The notes beneath the pieces were generated by a model. That model saw only the letters and a list, made by a program, of their open reading frames with translations. It ran no database searches and was not told the origin of the DNA. Positions 54,336 to 63,142 of a DNA stretch of 64,000 nucleotides are shown piece after piece; within the stretch, counting starts at the first letter, position 1, and every line of letters starts with the position of its first letter. Both the position numbers and the translations under genes were made by a program. Source of the stretch: Micromonospora arida (GTDB lineage: Bacteria; Actinomycetota; Actinomycetes; Mycobacteriales; Micromonosporaceae); NCBI RefSeq assembly GCF_003857035.1, contig NZ_QGSY01000159.1, positions 1-64,000 of the forward strand, written 5' to 3'.

Positions 54336-56135
54336 ATGACGGATCCGGTCGCCGGCTCGTCCCGCTCGGCCGGCTGGAGTCTGCGAGTCCTCTTCGGAGT
54401 GATCGGGCTGGCCGCTCTCGTCCTCGGCTATGTCGGCTTCGAGCGCCTGCTCCAGGCCCGACCGGACGTCGCCCACGATCCGTACGACGTGCTCTACTAC
54501 GACCTGCAACTCTTCGTCTTCGGCGCCGAACCCTTCCAGGACGCCGGCCCCTACCCGTGGCAGCTGCAGGTTGCCCGGTTCGCCGCCCCGCTGTTCACGC
54601 TCCTCGCCGTGGCCGAGGCCAGCCGGCTGCTGCTGGCCGCCGAGAGTCGCCGCCTGCGCGCCCGGCGGGCACGTGGTCACGTCCTGGTCTGCGGCGACTC
54701 CCAGTTCGCCCATATGCTCGCTGACCGGCTCTTCGCCGACGGTGAACGTGTGGTGGTGGTGCGCTCCGAACCGTTCGGGCCGCTGGAGTACCGGTGGCGC
54801 CGGTACCTCGGCGTGGTCGGCGACCCGACCAGCCCCGAGGTGTTGCGCGGCGCCGGCCTTCCCCGAGCCCACACCATCTACGCCTGCAGCGAGGACGACG
54901 ACCGCAACCACGCGATCGCCAACACCGCCAACCGGCTCGTCCAGGACCGACGACAACCACCGCGGGTCTACATCCTGGTTCACGACTCGGAGATGTGTCT
55001 GTCCCTGCAGGCCCGACGACTCGGTGCCGCCGGGTCCAGCCGGCTGCGGCTGGACTACTTCCACGTCGACGACGTCGCCGCACGCGCACTGCACCGGCAC
55101 CACCCGCTGCCCAGCGGGGGAGACCAACCAACCAGGATCCTCATCGCGGGCACCGGCACTTTCCGCCGGGCTCTTTTGGTGGAGACCGCCCGGCACTGGC
55201 GCGCATCGCGAGCCGACACCCCGGGGGGTCACGCCGTGCCACCCCTGCGGGTGGACGTCGTGGCACCGGATGCCGGCACCGAGATCGCTCTGGCGTCGTC
55301 GCGTTACCCGTTCCTGGCCACCGTCTGCCAGTTGACCGCGTACGACCTGGATCTCGAGGGTGTCGTCGGTCTCGGCCGTGACCGCTACGACCGCATCTAC
55401 GTCTGCGCACCGGACGAGACCAGCGGCCTGCAGTTCGTGCTGGACACGCCCGCCCTGTGGCAGGGCGCCGAGAGTGCCGTGTTCGTGCCGGTCTACCGGC
55501 AGGCGGCGCTCGCCGCGGCCTTCCACGGCGACTCCCGTCACGACCTGCTCGACGAGGTGCACGGCAAGCTCCGCCTCTATCCGGTGCTCACCCACGCCTG
55601 CGACGCCCGGCTGATCGCCGAGGACCTCACCGAGCGGCTGGCCCGGCTGATCCACGAGCGGTACGTCCAGGCCCAGCAGCGCGCCGGGGTACGGCTCGGC
55701 GATGCCCCGGCAATGGTGGACTGGTCACGACTACCCGAGTCGCTGCGGCGGGCCAACCGGGCCCACGTGCAGGACATCGCCGCCAAGCTGTTGGATCTCG
55801 GTTGCGTCGTGGCGCCCCGGCACGGTGGCACGGGTGACGCCTCGGCCGCCGGGCAGGCCATCGACGACCGGATCGAGGAACTCGCCCGCCTGGAGCACGA
55901 CCGGTGGTGCCGGGAACGGCGCGGGGACGGCTGGACGTACGGCGACCCGCGTGATGACGTCCAGCGGCGGCATCCCGCCCTGCGGCCGTGGGAGGAGCTG
56001 CCGTCCGACGTGCAGGAGCAGAATCGCGAGGGGATCCGGGCACTGCCCGACGTGCTGTCCGACAGCGGGTTCGAGCTGATCCGGCTGGCACCCCCGGTGC
56101 CCGCGCAGCGGAGAGGCCCGAGGGATGCCGCCTGA
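54336..56135 (+). CDS. Membrane-anchored TrkA_N double-Rossmann protein with C-terminal RyR domain
   Basis: A 599-residue protein. Two TM segments (~15-37 and ~78-98) flank a short extracytoplasmic loop without a K+ channel filter. The first TrkA_N Rossmann unit is GHVLVCGDSQFAHMLADRLF (~112); the second is RILIAGTGTFRRALLVETA (~270), with ICAPDETSG following. The C-terminal ~115 residues are a RyR domain: ARLEHDRWCRERRGDGWTYG, PWEELPSDVQEQNREGIRALP. Bacterial RyR domains are predicted to bind nucleotide-like ligands in conflict systems. The protein follows the NACHT gene after 76 bp and overlaps the SLOG gene by 11 bp, suggesting a membrane effector or sensor for the same pathway. Confidence 0.88.
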   Translation: MTDPVAGSSRSAGWSLRVLFGVIGLAALVLGYVGFERLLQARPDVAHDPYDVLYYDLQLFVFGAEPFQDAGPYPWQLQVARFAAPLFTLLAVAEASRLLLAAESRRLRARRARGHVLVCGDSQFAHMLADRLFADGERVVVVRSEPFGPLEYRWRRYLGVVGDPTSPEVLRGAGLPRAHTIYACSEDDDRNHAIANTANRLVQDRRQPPRVYILVHDSEMCLSLQARRLGAAGSSRLRLDYFHVDDVAARALHRHHPLPSGGDQPTRILIAGTGTFRRALLVETARHWRASRADTPGGHAVPPLRVDVVAPDAGTEIALASSRYPFLATVCQLTAYDLDLEGVVGLGRDRYDRIYVCAPDETSGLQFVLDTPALWQGAESAVFVPVYRQAALAAAFHGDSRHDLLDEVHGKLRLYPVLTHACDARLIAEDLTERLARLIHERYVQAQQRAGVRLGDAPAMVDWSRLPESLRRANRAHVQDIAAKLLDLGCVVAPRHGGTGDASAAGQAIDDRIEELARLEHDRWCRERRGDGWTYGDPRDDVQRRHPALRPWEELPSDVQEQNREGIRALPDVLSDSGFELIRLAPPVPAQRRGPRDAA

Positions 56136-56637
56136 CCTGGGCCCGGTCCGCGTCGGCGTGACCGGGCACATCAACCTGACCCGCGAGACCGAGCTGCTCG
56201 TCGCCGACGCACTCCGCGTCGAGTTGGGCCGGATCAGCGACCGGCCCGTGCACGGCGTGACCTGCCTGGCGGCCGGCGCGGACCAGGTCTTCGCGCGCAC
56301 GATCCTCGATCTGGGCGGCACCTACGAGGTGATCCTGCCGGCCCGCGACTACCGGGTCGCGGTGATCAGGCCGGAGAATCGGCCGGCCTTCGACGAGCTG
56401 CTCGACCGGGCGGCAGCGGTCGTCCACACCGGCTACGATCGCTCGGACACCACCGCCTACGTGTTTGCCAACCGGGAGCTGGTCCGACGGGTGCAGCGAC
56501 TCGTGGCGGTGTGGGACGGCAAACCTGGCCGTCACCCCGCGTCGACGGACCGGACCATCGACTGGGCGCGGCACCACGGCGTTCCGACCACGATCCTCTG
56601 GCCTGTCGGTGCCCTCCGGACACCCATCGAGGGCTGA
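56125..56637 (+). CDS. SLOG-family (LOG/DprA-like Rossmann) protein
   Basis: A 170-residue protein; ATG 56125 overlaps the end of the RyR gene. The N-terminal strand and loop VRVGVTGHINLT, the GVTCLAAGADQVFA motif (glycine-rich nucleotide pocket of SLOG proteins), a strand YEVILPARDYRVAVI and a C-terminal RLVAVWDGKPGR define a compact SLOG Rossmannoid. SLOG proteins are proposed to bind or process nucleotide-derived messengers such as NAD derivatives. Third gene of the NACHT operon; likely produces, binds or removes the signal. Confidence 0.8.
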   Translation: MPPDLGPVRVGVTGHINLTRETELLVADALRVELGRISDRPVHGVTCLAAGADQVFARTILDLGGTYEVILPARDYRVAVIRPENRPAFDELLDRAAAVVHTGYDRSDTTAYVFANRELVRRVQRLVAVWDGKPGRHPASTDRTIDWARHHGVPTTILWPVGALRTPIEG

Positions 56638-56711
56638 CGGGCCGGTCCTGCTGTCCGTGGCGAAGCACCGGCCAGGGCGTCTGACCCCGACACATACGTT
56701 CGTACGGTGAG

Positions 56712-57431
56712 TCACCGTAGTGCTGCTGCGAGTTCGGCGGCGTTGTCGAACGCGGGTGCCGCCCTTTCGGATTCGTCTTCCGTGAGCGTGACGGACTGGG
56801 CGCGGGCCAGCATCTCGGCCGCAGTGTTTGGATCGTGCAACACCATCGCGAGTTCGGCGCGGTAGACCAGTACCTCTACCTGCTCGACCGGGTCGTCGTC
56901 GGCTTGCGGGCGGGCCAACGCGCTGTCGAGGATCCGAACCGCCTGTCCGACGCTTCCCCTGGAATCGGCCTGCACGACAGCATTCGCCAGGGCTTTGGCC
57001 AGCCGCCCGACAGGCGTGGCGGCCGGCATGGGCGCGGTGGCGGCGTCCCGAAAGACGCGGATCCAGTTGCCGCCCGGGTCGATGACGGTGAATCCGCCCA
57101 ACCTGTCGGCGTTCTTTCGCGCCCTGGGCCGGGTCATCCGCGGCGTTCCGGACACCAGCACCTTGCCGTACGCGGCGCGCATGCCGGTCGCGAATGCCCG
57201 ATGTAGTCCCTCGATGTCCGCGGTGAGTACGAGACAGGAGCCATAGGACTGCTCGGGGTCAAATCCGGCGATTTCGAAGAACTGCAGGTGCAGGTCTTCG
57301 CGCTGCACCCCCACACACGCGTTGGGCTTGCGTTGCTTGTAGGTGGTGCGGAAACCGAGAACTCCGTAGAAGGTTTCGATGTCGTCGATGGATGCGCACG
57401 GCAGCAGGGGAACGGTCCGCTCGTTGGTCAT
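56712..57431 (-). CDS. VOC (bleomycin-resistance-like) protein fused to a TPR-like helical tail
   Basis: A 239-residue protein. Residues ~1-130: VOC fold as in bleomycin resistance-type proteins (VPLLPCASIDDIETFYGVLGF, LHLQFFEIAGF, GGFTVIDPGGNWIRVF). Residues ~140-239 are helical and repeat-like (RLAKALANAVVQADSRGSVGQA, RILDSALARP, YRAELAMVLHDPNTAAEMLARAQ), as in TPR units. A VOC-TPR fusion suggests a binding protein with a protein-interaction tail. It is convergent with the SLOG gene and divergent from the protease gene. Confidence 0.75.
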   Translation of the reverse strand: MTNERTVPLLPCASIDDIETFYGVLGFRTTYKQRKPNACVGVQREDLHLQFFEIAGFDPEQSYGSCLVLTADIEGLHRAFATGMRAAYGKVLVSGTPRMTRPRARKNADRLGGFTVIDPGGNWIRVFRDAATAPMPAATPVGRLAKALANAVVQADSRGSVGQAVRILDSALARPQADDDPVEQVEVLVYRAELAMVLHDPNTAAEMLARAQSVTLTEDESERAAPAFDNAAELAAALR

Positions 57432-57769
57432 GCCTCCTTCCTAGGCATCACAGGGTGCCTGTCGCACATGGAAATAGCCGATCATCGCCTTCGGCCGGCC
57501 GATCGGCTGATGACCCAGAGGCCTGACGCTACCCAGCCGAGCCGTCGGCGGTGCCTTCCTGCCTGCCAGATGTCTCGCCAAGATCAGGCGCCCGGATCTG
57601 CCGCTGACACGGCGCGGCGATCGTGGGCGTGCTCCCCGGTCGACCGATGCGGCTGCGGGCGTCGACGTTGTCGGCAGCTATGACATAGATGGGATTACAT
57701 GTCTTGCGTGATCTCAGGTATGAAGACCGAAGGCACGTCTCGGTGCTGATTCCTGAGAAGGAGCGACAG
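57432..57769. other. 338-bp divergent spacer between VOC and protease genes
   Basis: No gene supported. The right half has an AT-richer stretch (57675-57710) that could hold the protease promoter. The segment 57480-57515 has overlapping short dyads (GCCGATCATCG, GGCCGGCCGATCGGC) without a clear terminator. The protease ribosome-binding site GAAGGAG lies just before 57770. Confidence 0.4.
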
Positions 57770-58999
57770 ATGAAACATGCCCTGCGCCGCCTACGAACGG
57801 GGGCGGTTGCGCTCGCTGCCTGCACACTCGGGCTGAGCCTACTGTCGGTACCCGCCGCCGAGGCGTACTCGGTTGCCCCTCTCGCGCCACAGTCCGAACG
57901 GGCACCGGAAGCGAACCAGTTCTCGGCAGAGGGTGTGACCACGATCGGTGAACTCCGCACCCTCGACAGCTCCCTGTCCTACGCCCCCAACGGCGGAACA
58001 CAGATCATTCAGCATCCCGGCGCCACCTACGTCAAGGTGCACTTCAGCTCACTGCGACTGGCCGAAGGCGACTACGTCACCGTGTCGAGCCGCGACGGCA
58101 AGGAGAGCTACCGGTACGACCGCCACCTGAACCGGGCGACCGGTTCGGACTACACCACCGACGGACAGCCGGGTTTCTGGGCGATGTCGGTGGAGGGCGA
58201 CACCGCCGTGGTGACACTGCACAGCAGCCGCCCCGCACGTGGTAGCGCCGCCACCATCGACCGGTTCTGGCGCGGATACGACCGCACGGAAATCGCCGCG
58301 CACAACTTCTCCACCCAGTCCGTGTGCAGCACCGACGCCCGCCGGGACGTGGTCTGCTACCAGAACAGCCACCCCACCGAGTACGCCCGCGGCAGGGCGG
58401 TGGCGCGGCTGCTGATCAGCGGCGGTGGACTGTGCACCACCTGGCGGGTCGGCAACACCAACCGGATGCTGACGAACAAGCACTGCTTCTCGACGCAGTC
58501 CGCCGTGAGCGGCAGCGAGATGCAGTTCAACTACCAGTGCGCCACGTGCGGCGGCGCGAATCCCGGCGCCGGCACCAAGGTCAGCGGTGCCACCCTCTAC
58601 CGGGTGAGCAGCGGCGGCTCCAGCCAGCTGGACTACGCCCTGTTCTCGGTCAACAACTTCGCCGCCATCCAGGGTTTCGGCACGCTGTACCTGGCAACTA
58701 CCGCCACCAGCAACGGCACCCGGATCTATGTCCCCGGCCACGGCGACGGCACTGCGAAGCGGCTGTCGATCTTCGAGGACACCCAGAACGGCGCGACCTG
58801 CGCCGTCCGGAACGCGAACTACAACACCTGGAACATCAGTTACAGCTGTGACACCTCCGGCGGCAACTCGGGTTCACCCGTGCTGAACGCCAGTCACCGT
58901 GTGATCGCCCTGCACCACCTCGGCGGTTGTCCGTCGAACCAGGGCGCGAAGGCGCACCTGATCTACAACGAGATCGCCAGCCTGATCGACAACGGCTGA
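57770..58999 (+). CDS. Secreted trypsin-like serine protease
   Basis: A 409-residue protein. ATG 57770 has AAGGAG upstream. Signal peptide ~1-34 (basic start, hydrophobic core, AEA-YS site). A propeptide/beta-sandwich region ~35-170 precedes the chymotrypsin-fold domain: catalytic His in MLTNKHCF, Asp in SQLDYALFSV, Ser in CDTSGGNSGSPVL. Several cysteines suggest disulfides. The catalytic pattern resembles lysyl-endopeptidase-like S1 enzymes. Probably an extracellular nutrient or predation protease. Confidence 0.88.
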   Translation: MKHALRRLRTGAVALAACTLGLSLLSVPAAEAYSVAPLAPQSERAPEANQFSAEGVTTIGELRTLDSSLSYAPNGGTQIIQHPGATYVKVHFSSLRLAEGDYVTVSSRDGKESYRYDRHLNRATGSDYTTDGQPGFWAMSVEGDTAVVTLHSSRPARGSAATIDRFWRGYDRTEIAAHNFSTQSVCSTDARRDVVCYQNSHPTEYARGRAVARLLISGGGLCTTWRVGNTNRMLTNKHCFSTQSAVSGSEMQFNYQCATCGGANPGAGTKVSGATLYRVSSGGSSQLDYALFSVNNFAAIQGFGTLYLATTATSNGTRIYVPGHGDGTAKRLSIFEDTQNGATCAVRNANYNTWNISYSCDTSGGNSGSPVLNASHRVIALHHLGGCPSNQGAKAHLIYNEIASLIDNG

Positions 59000-59158
59000 T
59001 AGCCCGCATCGCCCGCACCGGCCACGTCCACGACACTCGCGATGACCGTCGCCGACCTGCTGTGAACTCTGGGTCGTAGTCGAGGAGTGGGATGAACCCG
59101 GTTCAGGCGTTGTTCTGCAGGTGAATCACCGCCGGTCACCGGTCGCCCCGGCCCGACT

Positions 59159-59196
59159 GGTTGCCAGGGCCCGCCGTTCGGCGGGCCCTGGCAACC
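59159..59196. terminator. Perfect 17-bp hairpin terminator of the alcohol dehydrogenase gene
   Basis: GGTTGCCAGGGCCCGCC (59159-59175), loop GTTC (59176-59179) and the exact inverse arm (59180-59196). The hairpin lies 10 bp beyond the stop of the minus-strand dehydrogenase (59206) in the 206-bp spacer between convergent genes. GC-rich and without a T tract. Confidence 0.85.
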
Positions 59197-59205
59197 GGGA
59201 GAAGA

Positions 59206-60201
59206 TCAGCGCAGGGTGTCGATGTCGATGACGAACCGGTACCGCACGTCCGAGGCGAGCACCCGCTCGTACGCGTCGTTGACTGCCTCGGCGCCGATGA
59301 CCTCGACTTCGGGAGCGATGCCGCGCTCGGCGCAGAAGTCCAGCATCTCCTGCGTCTCGGCGATGCTGCCGATGCTGGAGCCGGCGAACGAGCGTCGATT
59401 GCCGAACAACGCGAAGACGGGCACCGGTAGCGGCTCCGCCGGGGCACCCACGCTGACAAGCGTGCCGTCCAGACGCAGTAGACCGAGGTAGCTGGCCATG
59501 TCGATGGGCGCGCTGACCGTGTTGATGATCAGGTCGAAGCTGTTCTTGAGCGACTCGAACGTCGCCGGGTCCTTGGTGGCGTAGTAGTGCTCGGCTCCGA
59601 AGCGCAGGCCGTCGTCCTTCTTGCCCAGCGTCTGTGACAGCACGGTCACCTCGGCGCCCATCGCTGCGGCGATCTTGACGGCCATGTGGCCCAGACCACC
59701 CAGGCCCACCACGGCGACCTTCTTGCCGGGACCGGCGTTCCAGTGCGCCAACGGAGAGTACGTGGTGATGCCCGCGCACAGCATCGGCGCAGCCGCCTCG
59801 TACGGGATGCTTTCCGGCACCCGCAGCACGAAGTCCTCGTTCACGACGACATGGGTTGAGTACCCGCCCTGGGTCACGGTGCCGTCCCGGTCGACGCTCG
59901 CGTACGTCTGGGTGTTGCCCTTGAGGCAATACTGCTCGTTTCCGGTGCGGCAGTTCTCGCACTCGCGACACGAGTTGACCATGCAGCCCACACCAGCACG
60001 GTCGCCGACCGCGTGCCGGGTGACGTCGGCGCCGACCTCGGTGATGCGGCCGACGATTTCGTGGCCGACGGTGAGCGGGTAGGGAACGCTGCCCCAGTCG
60101 CCGCGCACGGTGTGGATGTCGGAGTGGCAGATGCCGGCGTAGCGGATTTCGATGAGAACATCGTGCGGGCCCAGGTCCCGCCGTTCGATCGTGGTACGCA
60201 C
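59206..60201 (-). CDS. Zinc-dependent alcohol dehydrogenase (cinnamyl-alcohol type, NADPH)
   Basis: A 331-residue frame from GTG 60201. Catalytic zinc Cys in [24 protein letters not shown], structural zinc cysteines in [15 protein letters not shown], Rossmann motif [15 protein letters not shown]. This is the YahK/AdhC-like NADP aldehyde reductase pattern. Homologues begin about 17 residues earlier; the upstream codons do encode that part ([14 protein letters not shown]) but no ATG/GTG/TTG exists between there and the in-frame stop. A consensus SD (60254-60259) is placed where a start at TTC (60244-60246) would be expected. See findings. Confidence 0.9.
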   Translation of the reverse strand: MRTTIERRDLGPHDVLIEIRYAGICHSDIHTVRGDWGSVPYPLTVGHEIVGRITEVGADVTRHAVGDRAGVGCMVNSCRECENCRTGNEQYCLKGNTQTYASVDRDGTVTQGGYSTHVVVNEDFVLRVPESIPYEAAAPMLCAGITTYSPLAHWNAGPGKKVAVVGLGGLGHMAVKIAAAMGAEVTVLSQTLGKKDDGLRFGAEHYYATKDPATFESLKNSFDLIINTVSAPIDMASYLGLLRLDGTLVSVGAPAEPLPVPVFALFGNRRSFAGSSIGSIAETQEMLDFCAERGIAPEVEVIGAEAVNDAYERVLASDVRYRFVIDIDTLR

Positions 60202-60758
60202 GAGCGGTTCGGTGGCAGAAGGCGCGGCGATGGCGTTGACGGTGAAGATGATGTCCTCCGGTGACGTGATGCTGACCTACCCGCAGCTCACCACAGCCGT
60301 GGCGGCGCTGCGAGTCTCTGTCGGGCGCGTACTGCTGGTACCCCTCAGGCGCGCCGGGTGGTCGCTCCGGCTGACCAGGCTACTTCTTTTGCTGCGCCCA
60401 CTTCCCTGGCAGCACCAGCTGGCAGGCAGTGAGCGGTGATGCCGGCTACAGCGCCGCCATCGCCGACAACGATGTGAGTGTTCGTGCGGCTGGCGATCTC
60501 GACGTCCCTTGCTGGCCGGCGACGAGGCGCAGGCGACCTCACCGACGACCCGGTGAGGTGTCATCCGGGCATTCCCCCCGACCGGACAGTTCGGTGGCTT
60601 ATGGTGAAAAGCTGGCGCGTCCAGGGCCGTGCGACGTCCGGATCCGGACCACAGACCTTCACGTTGTCCACCGAAGGGCGGACCGATGACCGAGAAAACG
60701 TCGCGGTGCCGCGTGCCGACCGGCACCGCCGCCGCGCGCGACGTCCAGCACGGCTGAG
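60202..60758. other. 557-bp spacer, no intact gene
   Basis: The left end (60202-60260) encodes the likely true N-terminus of the dehydrogenase and its SD. Beyond that I find only short, family-less frames. A 24-codon frame starting ATG at 60686 (MTEKTSRCRVPTG) ends at the start of the membrane protein gene and may be a leader peptide, but support is thin. Confidence 0.4.
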
Positions 60759-61235
60759 ATGGACTGGGCCGGATGGGCGTTGTTCGGGTTGGTCGCCACC
60801 GCGGTGCTGACCGCAGCGCTGATCACCGCTCAACTGGCCGGCCTCACCCGCCTCGACTTTCCCCTGGTACTCGGGACATTCGTCACCGAGGACCCCGACC
60901 GGGCCCGAGTCGTCGGGTTTTTCATCCACCTCTGCGCCGGTCAGGGCTTCGCTCTCGGCTACGCGGCCACGTTCGCCCTGCTGCACCGCGCCACCTGGTG
61001 GATCGGTGCCCTGCTCGGGACCGTCCACGTCGGAATCGCGCTGACGGTCCTCCTGCCGCTGCTTCCGGGGGTCCACCCGCGCATGGCCTCCCAACGGGCA
61101 GGTCCGGCCAGCACGGCCGTGCTGGAGCCGCCCGGCCTGTTCGGCGTCAACTACGGCATCCAGACTCCAGCGGTCGTGGCTGTCGTGCACGTCTTCTACG
61201 GGGTGGTCCTCGGGCTGCTCCTTCGGGCCCACTGA
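60759..61235 (+). CDS. Four-TM membrane protein of unknown function
   Basis: A 158-residue protein with about four hydrophobic segments (~5-27, ~52-75, ~82-103, ~135-156). It starts MDWAGWALFGLVATAV and has a conserved-looking acidic loop (TFVTEDPDRARVVGFFIHL) and VNYGIQTPAVVAVVHVFYG near the end. I recognise the general type of small actinobacterial membrane proteins but no named function. It is followed by the GH15 gene after 34 bp and is probably cotranscribed. Confidence 0.75.
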   Translation: MDWAGWALFGLVATAVLTAALITAQLAGLTRLDFPLVLGTFVTEDPDRARVVGFFIHLCAGQGFALGYAATFALLHRATWWIGALLGTVHVGIALTVLLPLLPGVHPRMASQRAGPASTAVLEPPGLFGVNYGIQTPAVVAVVHVFYGVVLGLLLRAH

Positions 61236-61269
61236 CCCGCGTCCCGCCACTCGTCAGGAAGCGATCACC

Positions 61270-63084
61270 ATGACCGGTGGATACGACAGGACGCGTCCCC
61301 GGCCCCCGGCGCCGATCAGCGACTACGGGCTGCTGAGTGACACCCGCACCGCGGCTCTCGTCGACGGTGACGGCGGGATCGACTGGCTCTGCGTACCCCG
61401 CTTCGACGGCGAGCCCCTGTTCGGCCGGCTGGTCGGTGGCCCCGATGCGGGGACGTTCCGGCTCGGCCCGGCCCGACCGGCCACGGTCGTCGAACGGCGC
61501 TACCGGCGGCACACCGCCACCCTGGAGACGACGTGGGAGGTACGCGGCGGACGGCTCACCCTCACCGAGGGGATGGTGGCCGAGGTCAGCGGTCGCCTGC
61601 TGCCCACGACACTGATCGTGCGGCGCCTGTCGACCGATGATTCGGCGGTCGACGCCGTCGTCGAGTTCGACCCCCGCTTCGGTGTGCGGCACCGCCGGCC
61701 ACGGGTCCAGCACCGCCGCCAGGCGCTGGTGTGTCAGTGGGGGTCGCTGGCGGTCTCCCTGGGCAGCGCGCCGCGGCTCTCCATCGAGCCAGGCCGCCCC
61801 ACCTCGATCACGGTCAGCCCGGGCCGTCCGGTCACCCTCGTGCTTGCCGTGGCGCACCGGGAACCGCTGATCCACGTCGACCCGGCAGCGGCCTGGGACC
61901 TCCTGACCGAGGACGAGGACCGCTGGCGGGACTGGACTGCGGAGATCGACCTGTCACTGCCTTTCCGGGAACACGTCGTTCGAAGCCTGCTGACCCTGCG
62001 GCTACTGACCTACTCGCCCTCACGAGCCCCGGTGGCCGCACCCACCACGTCTCTGCCGGAGGATCCCGGTGGGGTACGGAACTGGGACTACCGCTATGTC
62101 TGGCCCCGCGACGCCAGCATCGGCGTCAGCGCCTTCCTCAGCGTCGGCAAGCCCGAGGAGGCACAGGGTTTCCTCGCCTGGCTGCTGCACGCCAGCCGGC
62201 TACAGCGGCCACGCCTACCGGCGCTGCTCACCCTTCACGGCCGCCGGGTGCCCGCCGAACGTGACCTGCCCGGCTGGCCGGGCTATCTCGGCAGCGTCCC
62301 GGTACGGGTCGGCAACGGCGCCGCCGGGCAACACCAACTCGACGGCTACGGCTGGGTGATCGACGCCGCCTGGGCGTTCGTGCGGGCCGGGCACCGTCTC
62401 TACACCGAGACATGGCGGGCGATGCGCGGCTTCGCCGACATCGTCGCCCGTTACTGGCAGGAGCCCGACGCCGGCATCTGGGAGGTACGCGAACCCGCCC
62501 AACACGTGCATTCCAAGCTCATGGGGTGGCTCGCCCTGGATCGAGCCCTGCGCATCGCCGACACCCACCCCCTGTCCGGCCGCCGACGTCGACGTTGGCA
62601 GGAAGCACGAGATGCCATCGCCGACGAGGTACGGACATCCGGCTTCAACCCGACGGCGGGCAGTTACGTCCGCAGCTACGGCTCCGATGCCTTCGACGCG
62701 GCTCTGCTCGTCCTGCCGCTGCTGGACATGGACAGCGTCGAGTCGCCCCGGGTACAGGGCACCATCAACGCCATTCGGGACCGGCTCTCCGCCGGCGGTC
62801 CGCTGCTCTACCGCTATCCGCCGGGAAGTGACGGCTTCCACGGCACTGAGGGCGCATTCCTGCCGTGCTCGTTCTGGCTGGTGCAGGCCCTCGCCCGCAC
62901 CGGGCGCCGCACCGAGGCGGTCGAACTGTTCCAGTCCATGCTCGACCACGCCAGCCCACTCGGGCTCTACGCCGAAGAGTTGGACCCGGCGACCGGCGCT
63001 CACCTCGGCAACTACCCCCAGACACTGACCCACGCGGCACTCGTTCAGGCCGCGCTCGCCATTCGCGACGCCTCCGCTGGCTAG
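61270..63084 (+). CDS. Glycoside hydrolase family 15 (glucoamylase/trehalase-like)
   Basis: A 604-residue protein without signal peptide. N-terminal beta-domain: ISDYGLLSDTRTAALVDGDG then IDWLCVPRFD. (alpha/alpha)6 barrel: GGVRNWDYRYVWPRDASIG (substrate site and first catalytic region), GIWEVREPAQHVHSKLMGW (general acid Glu region), and GLYAEELDPATGAHLGNYPQTLTHAAL (general base Glu). This is the intracellular GH15 type that includes mycobacterial trehalases, so trehalose or short alpha-glucan hydrolysis is likely. Confidence 0.92.
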   Translation: MTGGYDRTRPRPPAPISDYGLLSDTRTAALVDGDGGIDWLCVPRFDGEPLFGRLVGGPDAGTFRLGPARPATVVERRYRRHTATLETTWEVRGGRLTLTEGMVAEVSGRLLPTTLIVRRLSTDDSAVDAVVEFDPRFGVRHRRPRVQHRRQALVCQWGSLAVSLGSAPRLSIEPGRPTSITVSPGRPVTLVLAVAHREPLIHVDPAAAWDLLTEDEDRWRDWTAEIDLSLPFREHVVRSLLTLRLLTYSPSRAPVAAPTTSLPEDPGGVRNWDYRYVWPRDASIGVSAFLSVGKPEEAQGFLAWLLHASRLQRPRLPALLTLHGRRVPAERDLPGWPGYLGSVPVRVGNGAAGQHQLDGYGWVIDAAWAFVRAGHRLYTETWRAMRGFADIVARYWQEPDAGIWEVREPAQHVHSKLMGWLALDRALRIADTHPLSGRRRRRWQEARDAIADEVRTSGFNPTAGSYVRSYGSDAFDAALLVLPLLDMDSVESPRVQGTINAIRDRLSAGGPLLYRYPPGSDGFHGTEGAFLPCSFWLVQALARTGRRTEAVELFQSMLDHASPLGLYAEELDPATGAHLGNYPQTLTHAALVQAALAIRDASAG

Positions 63085-63142
63085 GTTGGCAGACCCCGCC
63101 ACCGCTGGACCTTTGTGACCACTCAGGGCGCGCGTCATCCGC

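Noticed and set aside
50981..54337. Open frame of over 1100 codons on the minus strand opposite the NACHT gene
   Set aside because: It is a GC-driven shadow: composition is low-complexity (R, G, Q, H, V), no family motif, and the plus strand has clear DUF4062/NACHT/HEAT signatures.
53859..55655. 598-codon minus-strand frame across the NACHT/RyR junction
   Set aside because: No ribosome site and a composition typical of antisense frames; it spans the end of one real gene and most of another.
54336..56135. Classical K+ channel with RCK domain
   Set aside because: The loop between the two TM helices lacks a T-x-GYG type filter, so a K+ channel is not supported.
60429..60689. 86-codon plus-strand frame in the dehydrogenase/membrane protein spacer
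   Set aside because: Arg/Pro-rich, no motif and no ribosome site; chance open frame.
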